Of a DNA stretch of 64,000 nucleotides, positions 9,493 through 19,638 are shown one piece after another. A program made the translations under genes and the position numbers. Every line of letters starts with the position of its first letter. Position 1 is the stretch's first letter. Where the stretch lies: NCBI GenBank assembly GCA_029856045.1, contig JAHQWG010000043.1, positions 1 to 64,000 on the forward strand. The letters run 5' to 3'. The DNA comes from Promethearchaeia archaeon. GTDB lineage: Archaea > Asgardarchaeota > Lokiarchaeia > Sigyniarchaeales > SOKP01. Below the pieces are notes generated by a model. The model searched no databases. It had not been told where the DNA came from and was given only the letters and a program-made list of their open reading frames with translations.

Positions 9493-10956
9493 ATGCCTCG
9501 TGGTGGGGGTGGTCGTGGTGGTGGCGGCCGAGGTGGAGGTGGTTTTAGAGGCGGCGGATTTCGTGGAGGTGGTGCCAGTTTTCGTAGTAGTCGTGGAGGT
9601 ACAAGTGGAAGACCTTTTGGTCGAACCGGTGCCAGTCGAACAGTAAGTAGAAGCACACGAGGTCCTTATAGACATAGATCTTATGGACGTTATGGTAGAT
9701 ATTACAGACATTGGTATTACCCTTATTATCGCCCTTGGTACCGAAGATGGTGGTATCACCCCTGGTGGTCAGGGTATTATTATCGTCCATGGTATTATTC
9801 TCCTGCATACATTGGTGGAGGTATAATTTTTATTATTATATTTGCATTAATAGCACTTCCATTTCTCGGTATTGCTATAGCATTTCCTTTTGGTAATGCA
9901 GATACATCTGGTGTTGTAAATTATCGCTCAACGGAAACATTATATTATAATGAATATTGGTATGAATATGAAAATTTAAATCAAGGAAAAGAAATCACTT
10001 TTTCCGTTCAATCATCGCCCAGTAAAATCAGTTTTGCCATTTGGGATCAACCATTTGAATCATTCCCTTTAACAACTAAGTATGGATTTTTTAGTGATCA
10101 ATTTACTGTTCAATCTGGTAACTATGAATATTATTCTTTATTTTTAAAACCTGGGTCGACAATTGATTATCAATTTAATGCAAGTAATCCAATAGAATTC
10201 TTCATAGTTGATGGCGATAATTTCAATAAATGGAATACATATGGAGCTCCTACATACTTTGAATATATTGAGAATTGCACACAAGAAGATGGAATTCTTT
10301 CAATTACTGAGAATATGGGAACTCAAGATTACTTCCTCGTTTGGTATTGTGACGATATTACTGCTGCTAATGTGGAGTTTATTGTTAATTATACCGCTAC
10401 AAATGTAATAGATCTAACTGAAGCAGACTATTATGTAGAAGCAGTCAATTTAGTTTCTGAGAGCTCAATCACAGTTCCTAATGATGGAAATTGGTACTTT
10501 TTCGTTTATTTTGACGCAATGAATTCACAAGAAGAATCCACATATATTACTTTTGATGTAAGTTATGATACAGGGGTTACTGCTATTGATAGTTGGATTG
10601 ACTTTAGACCAATATTGCTGATAATTGGTGTAATCGTCTTTATAGTTATTATAGCAGCAGTATTAGCTAGAAGAAGTCAAAAAAAACTGAAAGCTAAAGC
10701 ACCTTCAAAACCATCAGCTGAAACGCCTTATACAAAAGAAACACCTGCAACTTCCTCTACATGCATCCGCTGTGGTTCAAAACTTAAACCAAATGATCAA
10801 TTTTGTCGGAATTGCGGAGGTAAAAGAGAAGGAAGAGCAATCGGCAGTACTTCAAAAACTACACCAGCAAAATCCAAAATTTGTTCTTACTGCGGTAGTA
10901 AAATTCCAATAAAAGCCAAATTTTGCGGATTTTGTGGCACTAAAATTGGAGATTAA
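9493..10956 (+). CDS. RGG/Gly-Arg-rich membrane protein with two C-terminal zinc ribbons
   Basis: In-frame ATG at 9493; MPRGGGGRGGGGRGGGGFRGGGFRGGG; Tyr/Trp/Arg-rich segment; two TM helices; CIRCGSKLKPNDQFCRNCG and CSYCGSKIPIKAKFCGFCG. Confidence 0.8.
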   Translation: MPRGGGGRGGGGRGGGGFRGGGFRGGGASFRSSRGGTSGRPFGRTGASRTVSRSTRGPYRHRSYGRYGRYYRHWYYPYYRPWYRRWWYHPWWSGYYYRPWYYSPAYIGGGIIFIIIFALIALPFLGIAIAFPFGNADTSGVVNYRSTETLYYNEYWYEYENLNQGKEITFSVQSSPSKISFAIWDQPFESFPLTTKYGFFSDQFTVQSGNYEYYSLFLKPGSTIDYQFNASNPIEFFIVDGDNFNKWNTYGAPTYFEYIENCTQEDGILSITENMGTQDYFLVWYCDDITAANVEFIVNYTATNVIDLTEADYYVEAVNLVSESSITVPNDGNWYFFVYFDAMNSQEESTYITFDVSYDTGVTAIDSWIDFRPILLIIGVIVFIVIIAAVLARRSQKKLKAKAPSKPSAETPYTKETPATSSTCIRCGSKLKPNDQFCRNCGGKREGRAIGSTSKTTPAKSKICSYCGSKIPIKAKFCGFCGTKIGD

Positions 10957-11232
10957 CTAGTTAAATGATATTTAAACTTTAATCTATAAATTTTTTTCTT
11001 TTTTTGTTTGTTTATTTTCATTTAAAGCATATATATAATTATTAAAAATTAAAGAATTTCTAAAAAATATTAAAAAAAAATTTACCTATCAAGTGGTATA
11101 AATTTTTAACAAAAATCTAGGGTATTAAGCAAGAATATAAATATATATCCTATTTTAAATCAATTAAATTTGTAAAAAACCTTAGATATTATTATTTTTA
11201 GAAATAAAAAATTTTATGGATGTAATTCTATA

Positions 11233-12240
11233 ATGGAAAATCAAGATAAGGATGACCCTGAAAAAATATATTTTGAGGACATCGTTAATCTAAAGAAAAG
11301 TGGTGGGATAACTATACCTAAAAATATTCGGGATGAATTATTTCCCGAATCAATAGAGAATATTTTTTTCAAATTATATGTCCCTAAAGAAAAAGATAAG
11401 ATAATTTTAGAAATTTTGCCTGAAGAGCAGGCTAAAAAGCTTTCTGAGGAATTAAAATTAAGGAAAAAAACCGAGCAAAAAATAATGCCGAAATCAAAAG
11501 AAGTTGGAGGAAAGAAAAAAAAAGAAAGGGTTTTAGGGCCTCAACCTGACTTTGGTCGTTATTTTGTTTATGATTTTGAAGCCCAACAAAAACTTAGAAC
11601 AATATTAGAATCTGTATTTGATAAATTTGCTGAAACACCTATTAATTTTGAAGATGCTATGGGACGAATTAAGTATGGTTTGGTCTCTTATCTTGGTTCA
11701 AACAACATTGAAAATGCGAGATTATATTTTTCGGTTATAAATTTCTTATGTGATGTAATTGAGAAATTTAACATACCGAATTTGATAGAATGGATTAATG
11801 ATAAGATTATTAATAATATAAAAAGCAAATTTCTTTACGAACAATCGTTATTAAGTTTAATCTCAACGTCAAATAAAATGCAAAAGTATGAGAAAAGCGA
11901 ATTATTTGTGAAAAAAATTTTAGATAATATTGATAGCTATTCAAAAAATGAGTTATATAACATTTTGAATTCATTTGAAAATTTAGTAAAAATAGTATAT
12001 AAAGATCGCTCCTCTCCACAAATATTTGAACTAATTAAAGAGAAGTTGTTGATTTATCTAAAAGAAATTGAAGATATTGATTATAAAATACAAATAATTG
12101 AGATGCTAGAAAATCTTAAATTTATTGAAATTGCATATGATATCGCGAAGGAAATATCAATGAGTTTACCTCCAGAATCACATAGAGTAGAAATTCTCAG
12201 AGAAATTGTAAAAAGATTACATAAAAAACCGATTATTTAA
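11233..12240 (+). CDS. Hypothetical protein with AbrB/SpoVT-like N-terminus
   Basis: DIVNLKKSGGITIPKNIRDELFPES resembles an AbrB swapped-hairpin; rest helical. Confidence 0.45.
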   Translation: MENQDKDDPEKIYFEDIVNLKKSGGITIPKNIRDELFPESIENIFFKLYVPKEKDKIILEILPEEQAKKLSEELKLRKKTEQKIMPKSKEVGGKKKKERVLGPQPDFGRYFVYDFEAQQKLRTILESVFDKFAETPINFEDAMGRIKYGLVSYLGSNNIENARLYFSVINFLCDVIEKFNIPNLIEWINDKIINNIKSKFLYEQSLLSLISTSNKMQKYEKSELFVKKILDNIDSYSKNELYNILNSFENLVKIVYKDRSSPQIFELIKEKLLIYLKEIEDIDYKIQIIEMLENLKFIEIAYDIAKEISMSLPPESHRVEILREIVKRLHKKPII

Positions 12241-12264
12241 AATTTTTGAAATTTTATTGTAATA

Positions 12265-13296
12265 TTAATTATTTTTTTTCTTTTTTTCTACTTTATTCAG
12301 TGTCTTTTTAATTCTTTGCTTTTCTTTTTCTCTTACTTCATGTTCTTTCTCTTTAAGTTCTTCTTCTTTTAAGTCTAGCTCTGCATGGGATAATTCCTTT
12401 TCTTTTTCAACTAATTCTTTTTTCTTTTCTAGTAATTCTTCCTTTACTTCTAAACTCTTTTCTTCTAATTCAAGTTCTTTTCCTTTTAATTCGCGTTCTT
12501 TATCTGCGAGAATTTTTTCTTTTTGTTCTAATTCATCATCGACTACTTTATCCAATAAAGCTTTCTCTTTATCTTCTAATTCTTTTTCTTTAAATTCAAG
12601 TTCTTCTTTCTTAATTTCAATTTCGCGTTCTTCTAATACTTTTTCTTTTGCGGCCAGTTCTCTTTTCTCTATATCTTTTTCTTCTAAATCTTTAACAAAA
12701 GTAAGAGATTTTAATACGTTATCGCATTTTTCCTTAAAATTATCGTCTGCTAGTTTACAAGCGTCTAAAATTACTTCTTCTAAATTAGTGGGATTATTTT
12801 TTCCAATAGACTTTAATGTTTGAATTGCTTTGGTCTGAACAAATTCTTGTTCATCAGAAAGTTTTTCAAGAATTAATTTAATTAAATCTTTATCTTCGAT
12901 TTTATATACATTAGCAATGAAATTAATTAATTGAAGCATTCCTTCCTTCACATTTGGATTTTCAGATTTTAATAATTCCTTAGCGAAGGGCAAAATAATT
13001 TCATATTCCAGTTCACATATTGGTTTTAAGGCTAATACGAAAGCATATCTTAGAACATCATCTTTTATTTCTAAGTTTTTAAGCAACTTAGGGATTATTG
13101 TCCTTATAACAACAGCCCCTTTCTTTGCAATATGAGAAAGTTTTTCAATTAAAATCTCCAGACGATTAATATAATCCTTATGTTCTTCGTCTAAATATTC
13201 ATATATTGCTTCTACAGCACTTTGGAACTTTTCTTCTTTAATTAGTTCTAAAATTTTTTCCATTGCTGTTGGTGCTCCAGATATTTCGTTAGACAT
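12265..13296 (-). CDS. HEAT-like repeat protein with long charged coiled coil
   Basis: N-terminal helical repeats, then about 130 residues of Glu/Lys/Leu heptad-like repeats (KEKELEDKEKALLDK...). Confidence 0.7.
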   Translation of the reverse strand: MSNEISGAPTAMEKILELIKEEKFQSAVEAIYEYLDEEHKDYINRLEILIEKLSHIAKKGAVVIRTIIPKLLKNLEIKDDVLRYAFVLALKPICELEYEIILPFAKELLKSENPNVKEGMLQLINFIANVYKIEDKDLIKLILEKLSDEQEFVQTKAIQTLKSIGKNNPTNLEEVILDACKLADDNFKEKCDNVLKSLTFVKDLEEKDIEKRELAAKEKVLEEREIEIKKEELEFKEKELEDKEKALLDKVVDDELEQKEKILADKERELKGKELELEEKSLEVKEELLEKKKELVEKEKELSHAELDLKEEELKEKEHEVREKEKQRIKKTLNKVEKKKKNN

Positions 13297-13367
13297 TTAT
13301 CACTATCTCACTTATTTTATTTAGATGAATTAAATTTATATATATTTTTTTCATTTTTTCTGCTCTT

Positions 13368-14285
13368 TTAGTTTTTTTTATATAAATGGTTAAAAAATTC
13401 AAATATATTTTGAATATTCTCATAATTTATTTGCCGTTTTCCAAAAAATTCATGATTTATGTTTGTTTTTGGTTTTACATTTAATTTTACATCAATGTTG
13501 TTTAATTCATCAAAATAGATTTGAATTTCATCAGAGATATCGCTTATCATATCAATATCTTTTAAAAATAACGACCTATTTTCATCGATATCTTCATTAA
13601 AATATTTATGTAAATCCGTTAGTTTCTCTTTAAATACTCTTAAAGAAATTAAAATTGAATCTTCTGGTGTTCTTTCAACTATTATATGAGAATAATTTGT
13701 TGCTAAAAATAAAATTAGATTTTCCAGTAAATTTATATCAGAAATTTCATCTCTTCTTAAATTACAGCAAACGTATTGTCCTTTTAAATAAGCGAGATAA
13801 ATTTTTTCATAAAATTCGATAATTAAGTAATTGTCTGTCAAAAAATATCTAAAATCATCTTTCATTTTTTTCTTGAAAGATTCTAACACATCTATGGCTT
13901 CTTCATATTTTCTAAATGATAAATTTTTAAAAAGAGATCGGTAATTTTTTGGGAAAAAAATTGCGAAGAAATCTAATAGATAGATATAGGAATCAACTGG
14001 TTTATATAAGGTTCTTTTCTTTTCTTTATCTCGAGCAATAAGATTCACCAATTGTCGATAACAAAATGTAGGAACATCATCTAATTTCGCTCCTGATTTT
14101 ATCCGCAATTTTAATAAAAATCTTCTTGAACATAAGGGGGATAAAGTACATTGAATTCTATCTTGTTGGCATTTGTTACATAAAGTATCAATATCTTTAG
14201 CGATTTTTTTTAAGAGTTCTGTGTTTTGTTTTTTAAATCCATGTTTTAAAAGGAAATCAATGATTGAGTGGGGATCAGTATTCAT
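13368..14285 (-). CDS. Hypothetical protein with Cys cluster
   Basis: 305-aa ORF; CNKCQQDRIQCTLSPLC. Confidence 0.5.
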   Translation of the reverse strand: MNTDPHSIIDFLLKHGFKKQNTELLKKIAKDIDTLCNKCQQDRIQCTLSPLCSRRFLLKLRIKSGAKLDDVPTFCYRQLVNLIARDKEKKRTLYKPVDSYIYLLDFFAIFFPKNYRSLFKNLSFRKYEEAIDVLESFKKKMKDDFRYFLTDNYLIIEFYEKIYLAYLKGQYVCCNLRRDEISDINLLENLILFLATNYSHIIVERTPEDSILISLRVFKEKLTDLHKYFNEDIDENRSLFLKDIDMISDISDEIQIYFDELNNIDVKLNVKPKTNINHEFFGKRQINYENIQNIFEFFNHLYKKN

Positions 14286-14441
14286 CGTATTTTTTTAAGC
14301 CAAAATATTTCTAATTGATTTATTAAGTTATAGTAAAAATCTAATCTATTTAATTTTGATTTTTCTAAAATAAGGAACACTTATAAGAGTTATTTTTTAT
14401 TATAGATAATATAAAAAGCTGTGAATAGATGGTTTTGAGAA

Positions 14442-15866
14442 TTGCTACGGCATATTTATATTATTTTTAATAAAAATATAATTTTTAGTTATTCTTATGC
14501 ATTAGCTTTTAATAATGAGCAATTTAAAAATGTTCAAGATCTATTAAATGAGTTTATTGATTTACCAATATCAAATCAGTTTTTTCATCGTCCGTTTGGA
14601 GATTATCAATTGTTTTACATTACAAAAAATAATGTTTTCTATTTAATTATAGCCGATCTTGTTGATAAAAGCGATTATATTAAAGAAGTTTTAAATAAAA
14701 TTATTAAAAGATTTCAAAATTTATTTCCCAATTCTTTGGAGATTAAAGAAAAAAATAAAGAAAAAAATGAATTTACTGAGTTTTTGAGAAAAATTCATTA
14801 TGAACTTCATTCAAAGATCGCATTAGTAGGGCCTTATGGTTCAGGAAAAACAACAATTGCAAATCTTTTAAAATTAAATTTTGAACCCAAAATATTCATG
14901 AATTTTGCAAAATCTTATAAAATAAATATTGATAACTTATATTTTGATTTATGGGATTTCCAATTGGAAGATAATTTTTCTCCCTTATGGAATAAATTTT
15001 TAAGTGGAGCTGATTTAATTTTGCTGGTTTTTGATTCTTCAAATTATAAAATTAAAACATTGGCACATTTTATTAATCTTCAAAAAACAGATGCAAAATT
15101 TTCAAAACTTATAGTATTAGCAAATAAAAGAGATTTATCGGAAGCAAGAGAGCTCAAACAAATAGAAAATGAATTTAATTTTCCAGTATTTGGCATTTCA
15201 TTTAAAGATCCTGAAATTAAGAATAAATTGATAAATATTATTTCAAATGAATTAAAGGTAATAAAAGAATTTCCATCAGAATTTGATGATTTATTAAAAA
15301 TTGCAGAAAATGAAGTTATTAACAAAAGATATTTAGATGCACTTAATCATTTTAATCATTTAAAAGATATTTGCAATAAGTTTCAAGAATTTATACATTT
15401 ATCGACCATCGAGCAAAAAATTAGTGAAATTGAAAAATTAATCGAAAAAGAAAAAAGAGAAAAAGAAGTTGAGAAATTTAAGATTAAAGCTCCTGAAAAA
15501 ATTTCATTTTCTCAAAAAGTTTTGGTAAAGCCTCTTCCTCCTCAAGTTAAAACAACAAAAATAAAAACTTCAGAAAAAAAGCCAATTAAGGAAATTGAGA
15601 AAAAGCCAAAAAAACAATTTTTAAAACCTCAGGATATTAAAGTTAATCTAGATACTGTTAAAAAAGATTCAATTATAGAGAAATCATTTGATACGTTAGA
15701 GAGCGAATTATTTTATTTAATAAAAGAAAAACAAGGAAATTTAAGTTTAAAATTATGTAAAACTTATGTTGAGAAACTACAGAATAAATTGAAACGGTCA
15801 TTAACTTCAGTTGATCTTAATAAAGCTGCAGAAATATATTTAAAGAGAAAGGAAATCTCCAATTAA
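14442..15866 (+). CDS. Small GTPase-domain protein with N-terminal longin-like domain (TTG start uncertain)
   Basis: P-loop GPYGSGKTT, LWDFQ in G3 position, LANKRD G4; N-terminal IYIIFNKNIIFSYSY...FYLIIADLVDKSDYIKEVLNKIIKRF longin-like pattern. Confidence 0.7.
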   Translation: MLRHIYIIFNKNIIFSYSYALAFNNEQFKNVQDLLNEFIDLPISNQFFHRPFGDYQLFYITKNNVFYLIIADLVDKSDYIKEVLNKIIKRFQNLFPNSLEIKEKNKEKNEFTEFLRKIHYELHSKIALVGPYGSGKTTIANLLKLNFEPKIFMNFAKSYKINIDNLYFDLWDFQLEDNFSPLWNKFLSGADLILLVFDSSNYKIKTLAHFINLQKTDAKFSKLIVLANKRDLSEARELKQIENEFNFPVFGISFKDPEIKNKLINIISNELKVIKEFPSEFDDLLKIAENEVINKRYLDALNHFNHLKDICNKFQEFIHLSTIEQKISEIEKLIEKEKREKEVEKFKIKAPEKISFSQKVLVKPLPPQVKTTKIKTSEKKPIKEIEKKPKKQFLKPQDIKVNLDTVKKDSIIEKSFDTLESELFYLIKEKQGNLSLKLCKTYVEKLQNKLKRSLTSVDLNKAAEIYLKRKEISN

Positions 15867-17368
15867 TGCGTAAATTGTTCAGTAGAAAAATTTAATATTT
15901 CCATAAACAAAAGATTGTTGAAAAAATAAAAGATACATAAAAATATTGAAAATATAATAATTAAGATTAGAGGAAGGTAGTCTAATTTAGTTATTGGTCT
16001 AATATCTTTATTTTTTAAATATTTTGGAGTCCCAATAAATATATCATTAAAAGTGATAGAAACCCAAATTAATATAATTATGAAATAAAAAATTAATATA
16101 GCCCAAATTGTAAAACCAATAAATGAAATATGCGGTAAATCGATTAGAGATTCTGTAAAAATATTTGAGATTAAATTTATTAAGATATTTCCCAAAGCAA
16201 ACGGAATTGTTAGTAAAATACCCCCGATTAAATAAGAGATTCCAAAAATCTTATATTTTTGCCAAAATCCACCTAAAATTTTAATATTATCATCCAAAGT
16301 CTCAAGCATTACTGGTTTTAAACTATAAAATAATAATATTTTTATTAAAATCATACAAAAAATAAAGAAAAAAACAAAATTCCCATATTCAATTTTTATT
16401 GATTCAGTTGGTAGAAATCCAATAAAAGCTGAAATTAATAAAATCATATTGAAATCAGAATTTGAAGACAATCCTAAAATCTTTTTAATTGAAAAGGAAT
16501 TTCCATCAATTGTAGTAAAAGTCTCAGTTAGTGAGTAAGTAATTGATATAATTAACCCAACAGCTGCAATGATTAAAATTATTAGTGAATTAATTCCTAA
16601 ATCATAAGTGAAGGTTAAAAGTAATTTAAATAGAATAAAATTAATTATTGGGAATGTTAAATTGGTAATTATAAATAAAGTTGTATATGTTGAATCGTGA
16701 TAATAAACCTTAAGATGAAATATTGAAAAGGGAATAATTCCGCATGGAATACCAAATCCAAATAAGAATAATAAAGAGATTAGTAGATTTAAGCCAGGAT
16801 TTAACTCAAAATTTTTAATTTCAGTTAATATAAAAGAATCAATTATAAAATAAATTAAAAATACTCCGAGAATTAAAAAAATGATGCTTAAAATTATTGA
16901 AATAAAGAAAAGTCTTAATAATTTAAACGGTTTTGAATATATTCCAAAATAAAAAATTAACCCCAGAGATATAAAAACAATTATAACAAAAATTACAATA
17001 ATTAAAATATTTGAAGTAAGCGATGCCCCTACTAAACTAAATATAATTAAAATTATTAAGGAATCATATAAATTTTCATTTAAAATGCCTGTCATTTCAT
17101 CTTTTGAAAAATATAATATGATTAAATTCAAAGCAAATATAATTTCCCATAAAAAGAAGGTTCCAACATTTAAATTGAAATTGAAATCATATATTTGGAA
17201 ATCAAATAATGAAAAAATAATAATATTTAATGTATTAGTAAATAAAATTAAAATTGAAATTAAAATTAAAATTTTCTTTCTAAAAGTTGATTTAGAACAA
17301 GAAATTGACCAAAATAATCCAATTAAAAGACAGTAAAGCGGAATAGTAGCAATTAGAATGCCAATCAT
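15863..17368 (-). CDS. Multi-pass membrane protein resembling NuoN/MrpD proton-translocating subunit
   Basis: About 14 hydrophobic segments; GFGIPCGIIPFSIFHLKVYYHDSTYTTLF resembles a degenerate antiporter-like TM7/TM8 motif. Confidence 0.5.
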   Translation of the reverse strand: MIGILIATIPLYCLLIGLFWSISCSKSTFRKKILILISILILFTNTLNIIIFSLFDFQIYDFNFNLNVGTFFLWEIIFALNLIILYFSKDEMTGILNENLYDSLIILIIFSLVGASLTSNILIIVIFVIIVFISLGLIFYFGIYSKPFKLLRLFFISIILSIIFLILGVFLIYFIIDSFILTEIKNFELNPGLNLLISLLFLFGFGIPCGIIPFSIFHLKVYYHDSTYTTLFIITNLTFPIINFILFKLLLTFTYDLGINSLIILIIAAVGLIISITYSLTETFTTIDGNSFSIKKILGLSSNSDFNMILLISAFIGFLPTESIKIEYGNFVFFFIFCMILIKILLFYSLKPVMLETLDDNIKILGGFWQKYKIFGISYLIGGILLTIPFALGNILINLISNIFTESLIDLPHISFIGFTIWAILIFYFIIILIWVSITFNDIFIGTPKYLKNKDIRPITKLDYLPLILIIIFSIFLCIFYFFNNLLFMEILNFSTEQFTH

Positions 17369-17383
17369 TATTTTCTCAAAATT

Positions 17384-17716
17384 TTAATCTTTTTGTTGTT
17401 TTTCTACAATGGTTGAATCCATTTTTAAATCTTCCCAGACTTCTGATTTTATTTCTGTAAATAAGAACTGTTCCTTAATGTAAAATAACCTAGGGATGAA
17501 AAAAAAGAACACAATATATATAATTAAAATAATAATACATACAAAAAATAATAATTGAATTATTGTATTTTCTATAAAGATCTCAATTCCGATAAATCCA
17601 ATTAAAATAATAAGAGAAGTAAGGATACCTTTATCTCCCTTCTCTGAAATTTTATAGCAAATAATTATTATTATTAATAACATAATTCCAAAAATCGATA
17701 AAAGTATAACAAACAA
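17384..17716 (-). CDS. Small membrane protein
   Basis: 110 aa, three hydrophobic segments, just upstream of the NuoN-like gene on the same strand. Confidence 0.5.
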   Translation of the reverse strand: MFVILLSIFGIMLLIIIIICYKISEKGDKGILTSLIILIGFIGIEIFIENTIIQLLFFVCIIILIIYIVFFFFIPRLFYIKEQFLFTEIKSEVWEDLKMDSTIVEKQQKD

Positions 17717-17873
17717 ATCCGAAAATTCTGCAATATATCCTATTTATATCACTAATTTTTGGTATTTCTATTTAATTCTATATTAACAATTGTTTAATAT
17801 AAAATTTTTTTTTAAACCTTTATTTAACTTAAATTAAAACATTAAAAATTATTATATTTTAAAAGGAAAAATT

Positions 17874-19199
17874 ATGCCGAAAGTAATAATAATTGGTCAT
17901 GGAGCTCGTGAACATACGATTGCTGAAGCCTTAGTAAAAGGTGGGGCTGAATTATATGCTTTTATGAGTTTTAGAAATGCTGGCTTAGAAGAATTGAGTA
18001 AAGGGCGTGTCAAAATAGAAAAGGAAGATAGTTTCAAAGAATTAATAAATTTCATCAAACAAAATGGCATTGATTTTGCTGTAGTTGGACCAGAGGCTCC
18101 GTTAGTAGTAGGAATTGCAGATGCACTCGAGAAAGCTCAAATTCCATGCATAGGTCCAAAGATTGAAGCAGCACAATTAGAAGGTTCAAAAATATTTACA
18201 AGACAATTATTAGATAAAAATAACCTTAAATCAAATATAATGTATGAAATCTTCGTTTCTCTGGATGGGGTAGAAGCGTTTATCAAAGAGCTCGGAGTTG
18301 AGAATGTTGTTGTGAAACCTAATGGATTAACAGGCGGTAAAGGTGTAAGGGTTTATGGAGATCATCTTTTTTCAAAACAAGAAATAATTGATTATTGTCA
18401 AAAATTAGTTAAGAATGGCTCATATTTCATTATTGAAGAAAAATTAAATGGAGAAGAATTTACTTTACAGGCATTTGTTGATGGAAATAGAGTTGTGGGA
18501 AATCCTTTAGTTCAGGATTTTAAAAGAGCATATAATGACGATAAAGGACCTAACACTGGTGGAATGGGTTCTTATTCTATTGAAGACCATTCATTGCCAT
18601 TTATTGATGTGTTTGATGTAAATGAAGCAATTTCAGAAATGAATAAAGTTGTTAGTGCTGTAAAGAAAGAGACTGGAACGGAATACAAGGGATTTTTATA
18701 TGGTCAATTTATGAAAGTTAAAAAGGGAATAAAATTAGTAGAATTCAATGTTAGATTAGGAGATCCAGAAGCAATGAATGTTCTTCCAATTTTAAAAGAT
18801 AATTTTGTTGATTTGTGCTATAAGATTTTAGATGGCAATTTACCCGTTAAACTTAATTTTGAGAAAAAAGCGACTGTATGTAAATATTTAGCCCCAGAAG
18901 GTTATCCTGTAAATCCTTTAAGAGATCAGAGAATTATTATTCATAAAGAAAAAATTGAAGAAATTGGGGCAAAATTTTATTATGCTTCTGTTTATAAAAA
19001 GGATAATTCAATTTATACAACTACTTCGAGAGCGATTGGAATGTTAGGAATTTCTGATACTCTTGAAGAAGCAGAAAAAATTGCTGAAAAAGGAGTAAGT
19101 TTTATAGAAGGGAAATTATTTCATAGAAGTGACGTTGGGACTAAAAAGATTTTGCAAAAAAGAATTGATCATATGAAATTAGTTCAAAATCAGCAGTAG
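17874..19199 (+). CDS. purD: Phosphoribosylamine--glycine ligase
   Basis: IIIGHGAREHTIAEAL, VVGPEAPLVVGIAD, VVKPNGLTGGKGV, NTGGMGSYS, FNVRLGDPEAMNVLPIL. Confidence 0.95.
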   Translation: MPKVIIIGHGAREHTIAEALVKGGAELYAFMSFRNAGLEELSKGRVKIEKEDSFKELINFIKQNGIDFAVVGPEAPLVVGIADALEKAQIPCIGPKIEAAQLEGSKIFTRQLLDKNNLKSNIMYEIFVSLDGVEAFIKELGVENVVVKPNGLTGGKGVRVYGDHLFSKQEIIDYCQKLVKNGSYFIIEEKLNGEEFTLQAFVDGNRVVGNPLVQDFKRAYNDDKGPNTGGMGSYSIEDHSLPFIDVFDVNEAISEMNKVVSAVKKETGTEYKGFLYGQFMKVKKGIKLVEFNVRLGDPEAMNVLPILKDNFVDLCYKILDGNLPVKLNFEKKATVCKYLAPEGYPVNPLRDQRIIIHKEKIEEIGAKFYYASVYKKDNSIYTTTSRAIGMLGISDTLEEAEKIAEKGVSFIEGKLFHRSDVGTKKILQKRIDHMKLVQNQQ

Positions 19200-19218
19200 T
19201 TATAGAGTAGAGATTAAA

Positions 19219-19572
19219 ATGAGTAAAAAAGAAGAAGAAATAATTGGAATTATTGTTAATGTTAGTGAAAGCCAATTATATAGGGATTTCAAGAGATCTC
19301 CAAAATCTGGTTATCATCATATTATGCTTCAGCAGAAAAATGGAGTAAATATTAAAGTATATTTATCTGATTTAGCAATGGGGATACAAGATTTCAATAA
19401 AAGTGTTATTTATTTTATAAATAAAAATACAGGTGAAATGGTAAAAACAGGAATCGCTAATCCTAGACGGTTTATTGGCAGTAAGGTTAGTGTAAAAGGT
19501 ATGATTGACAAATCCCAAGAGCCATATTATATGAATAGAGTTTCTGAGTTCGTTTTACTTGATAGAGATTAA
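19219..19572 (+). CDS. Hypothetical protein, possible OB-fold
   Basis: 117-aa ORF directly after purD; beta-rich pattern. Confidence 0.5.
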   Translation: MSKKEEEIIGIIVNVSESQLYRDFKRSPKSGYHHIMLQQKNGVNIKVYLSDLAMGIQDFNKSVIYFINKNTGEMVKTGIANPRRFIGSKVSVKGMIDKSQEPYYMNRVSEFVLLDRD

Positions 19573-19638
19573 AAATTTTTATTGAAATATCAATTTAATG
19601 GTTTTTAAAATATCTTGTTTAATGGTTTAAAATTATGA

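Noticed and set aside
9408-9808. Minus-strand ORFs (9408-9656, 9469-9759, 9545-9808) opposite the RGG region
   Set aside because: Low-complexity antisense artefacts (Pro-rich, Ser/Thr-rich) of the GGT/CGT repeats; the plus-strand protein has coherent domains.
12265-12700. Possible tandem DNA repeat or CRISPR-like array
   Set aside because: Repeats are codon-level periodicity of the Glu/Lys coiled coil, with no regular spacers.
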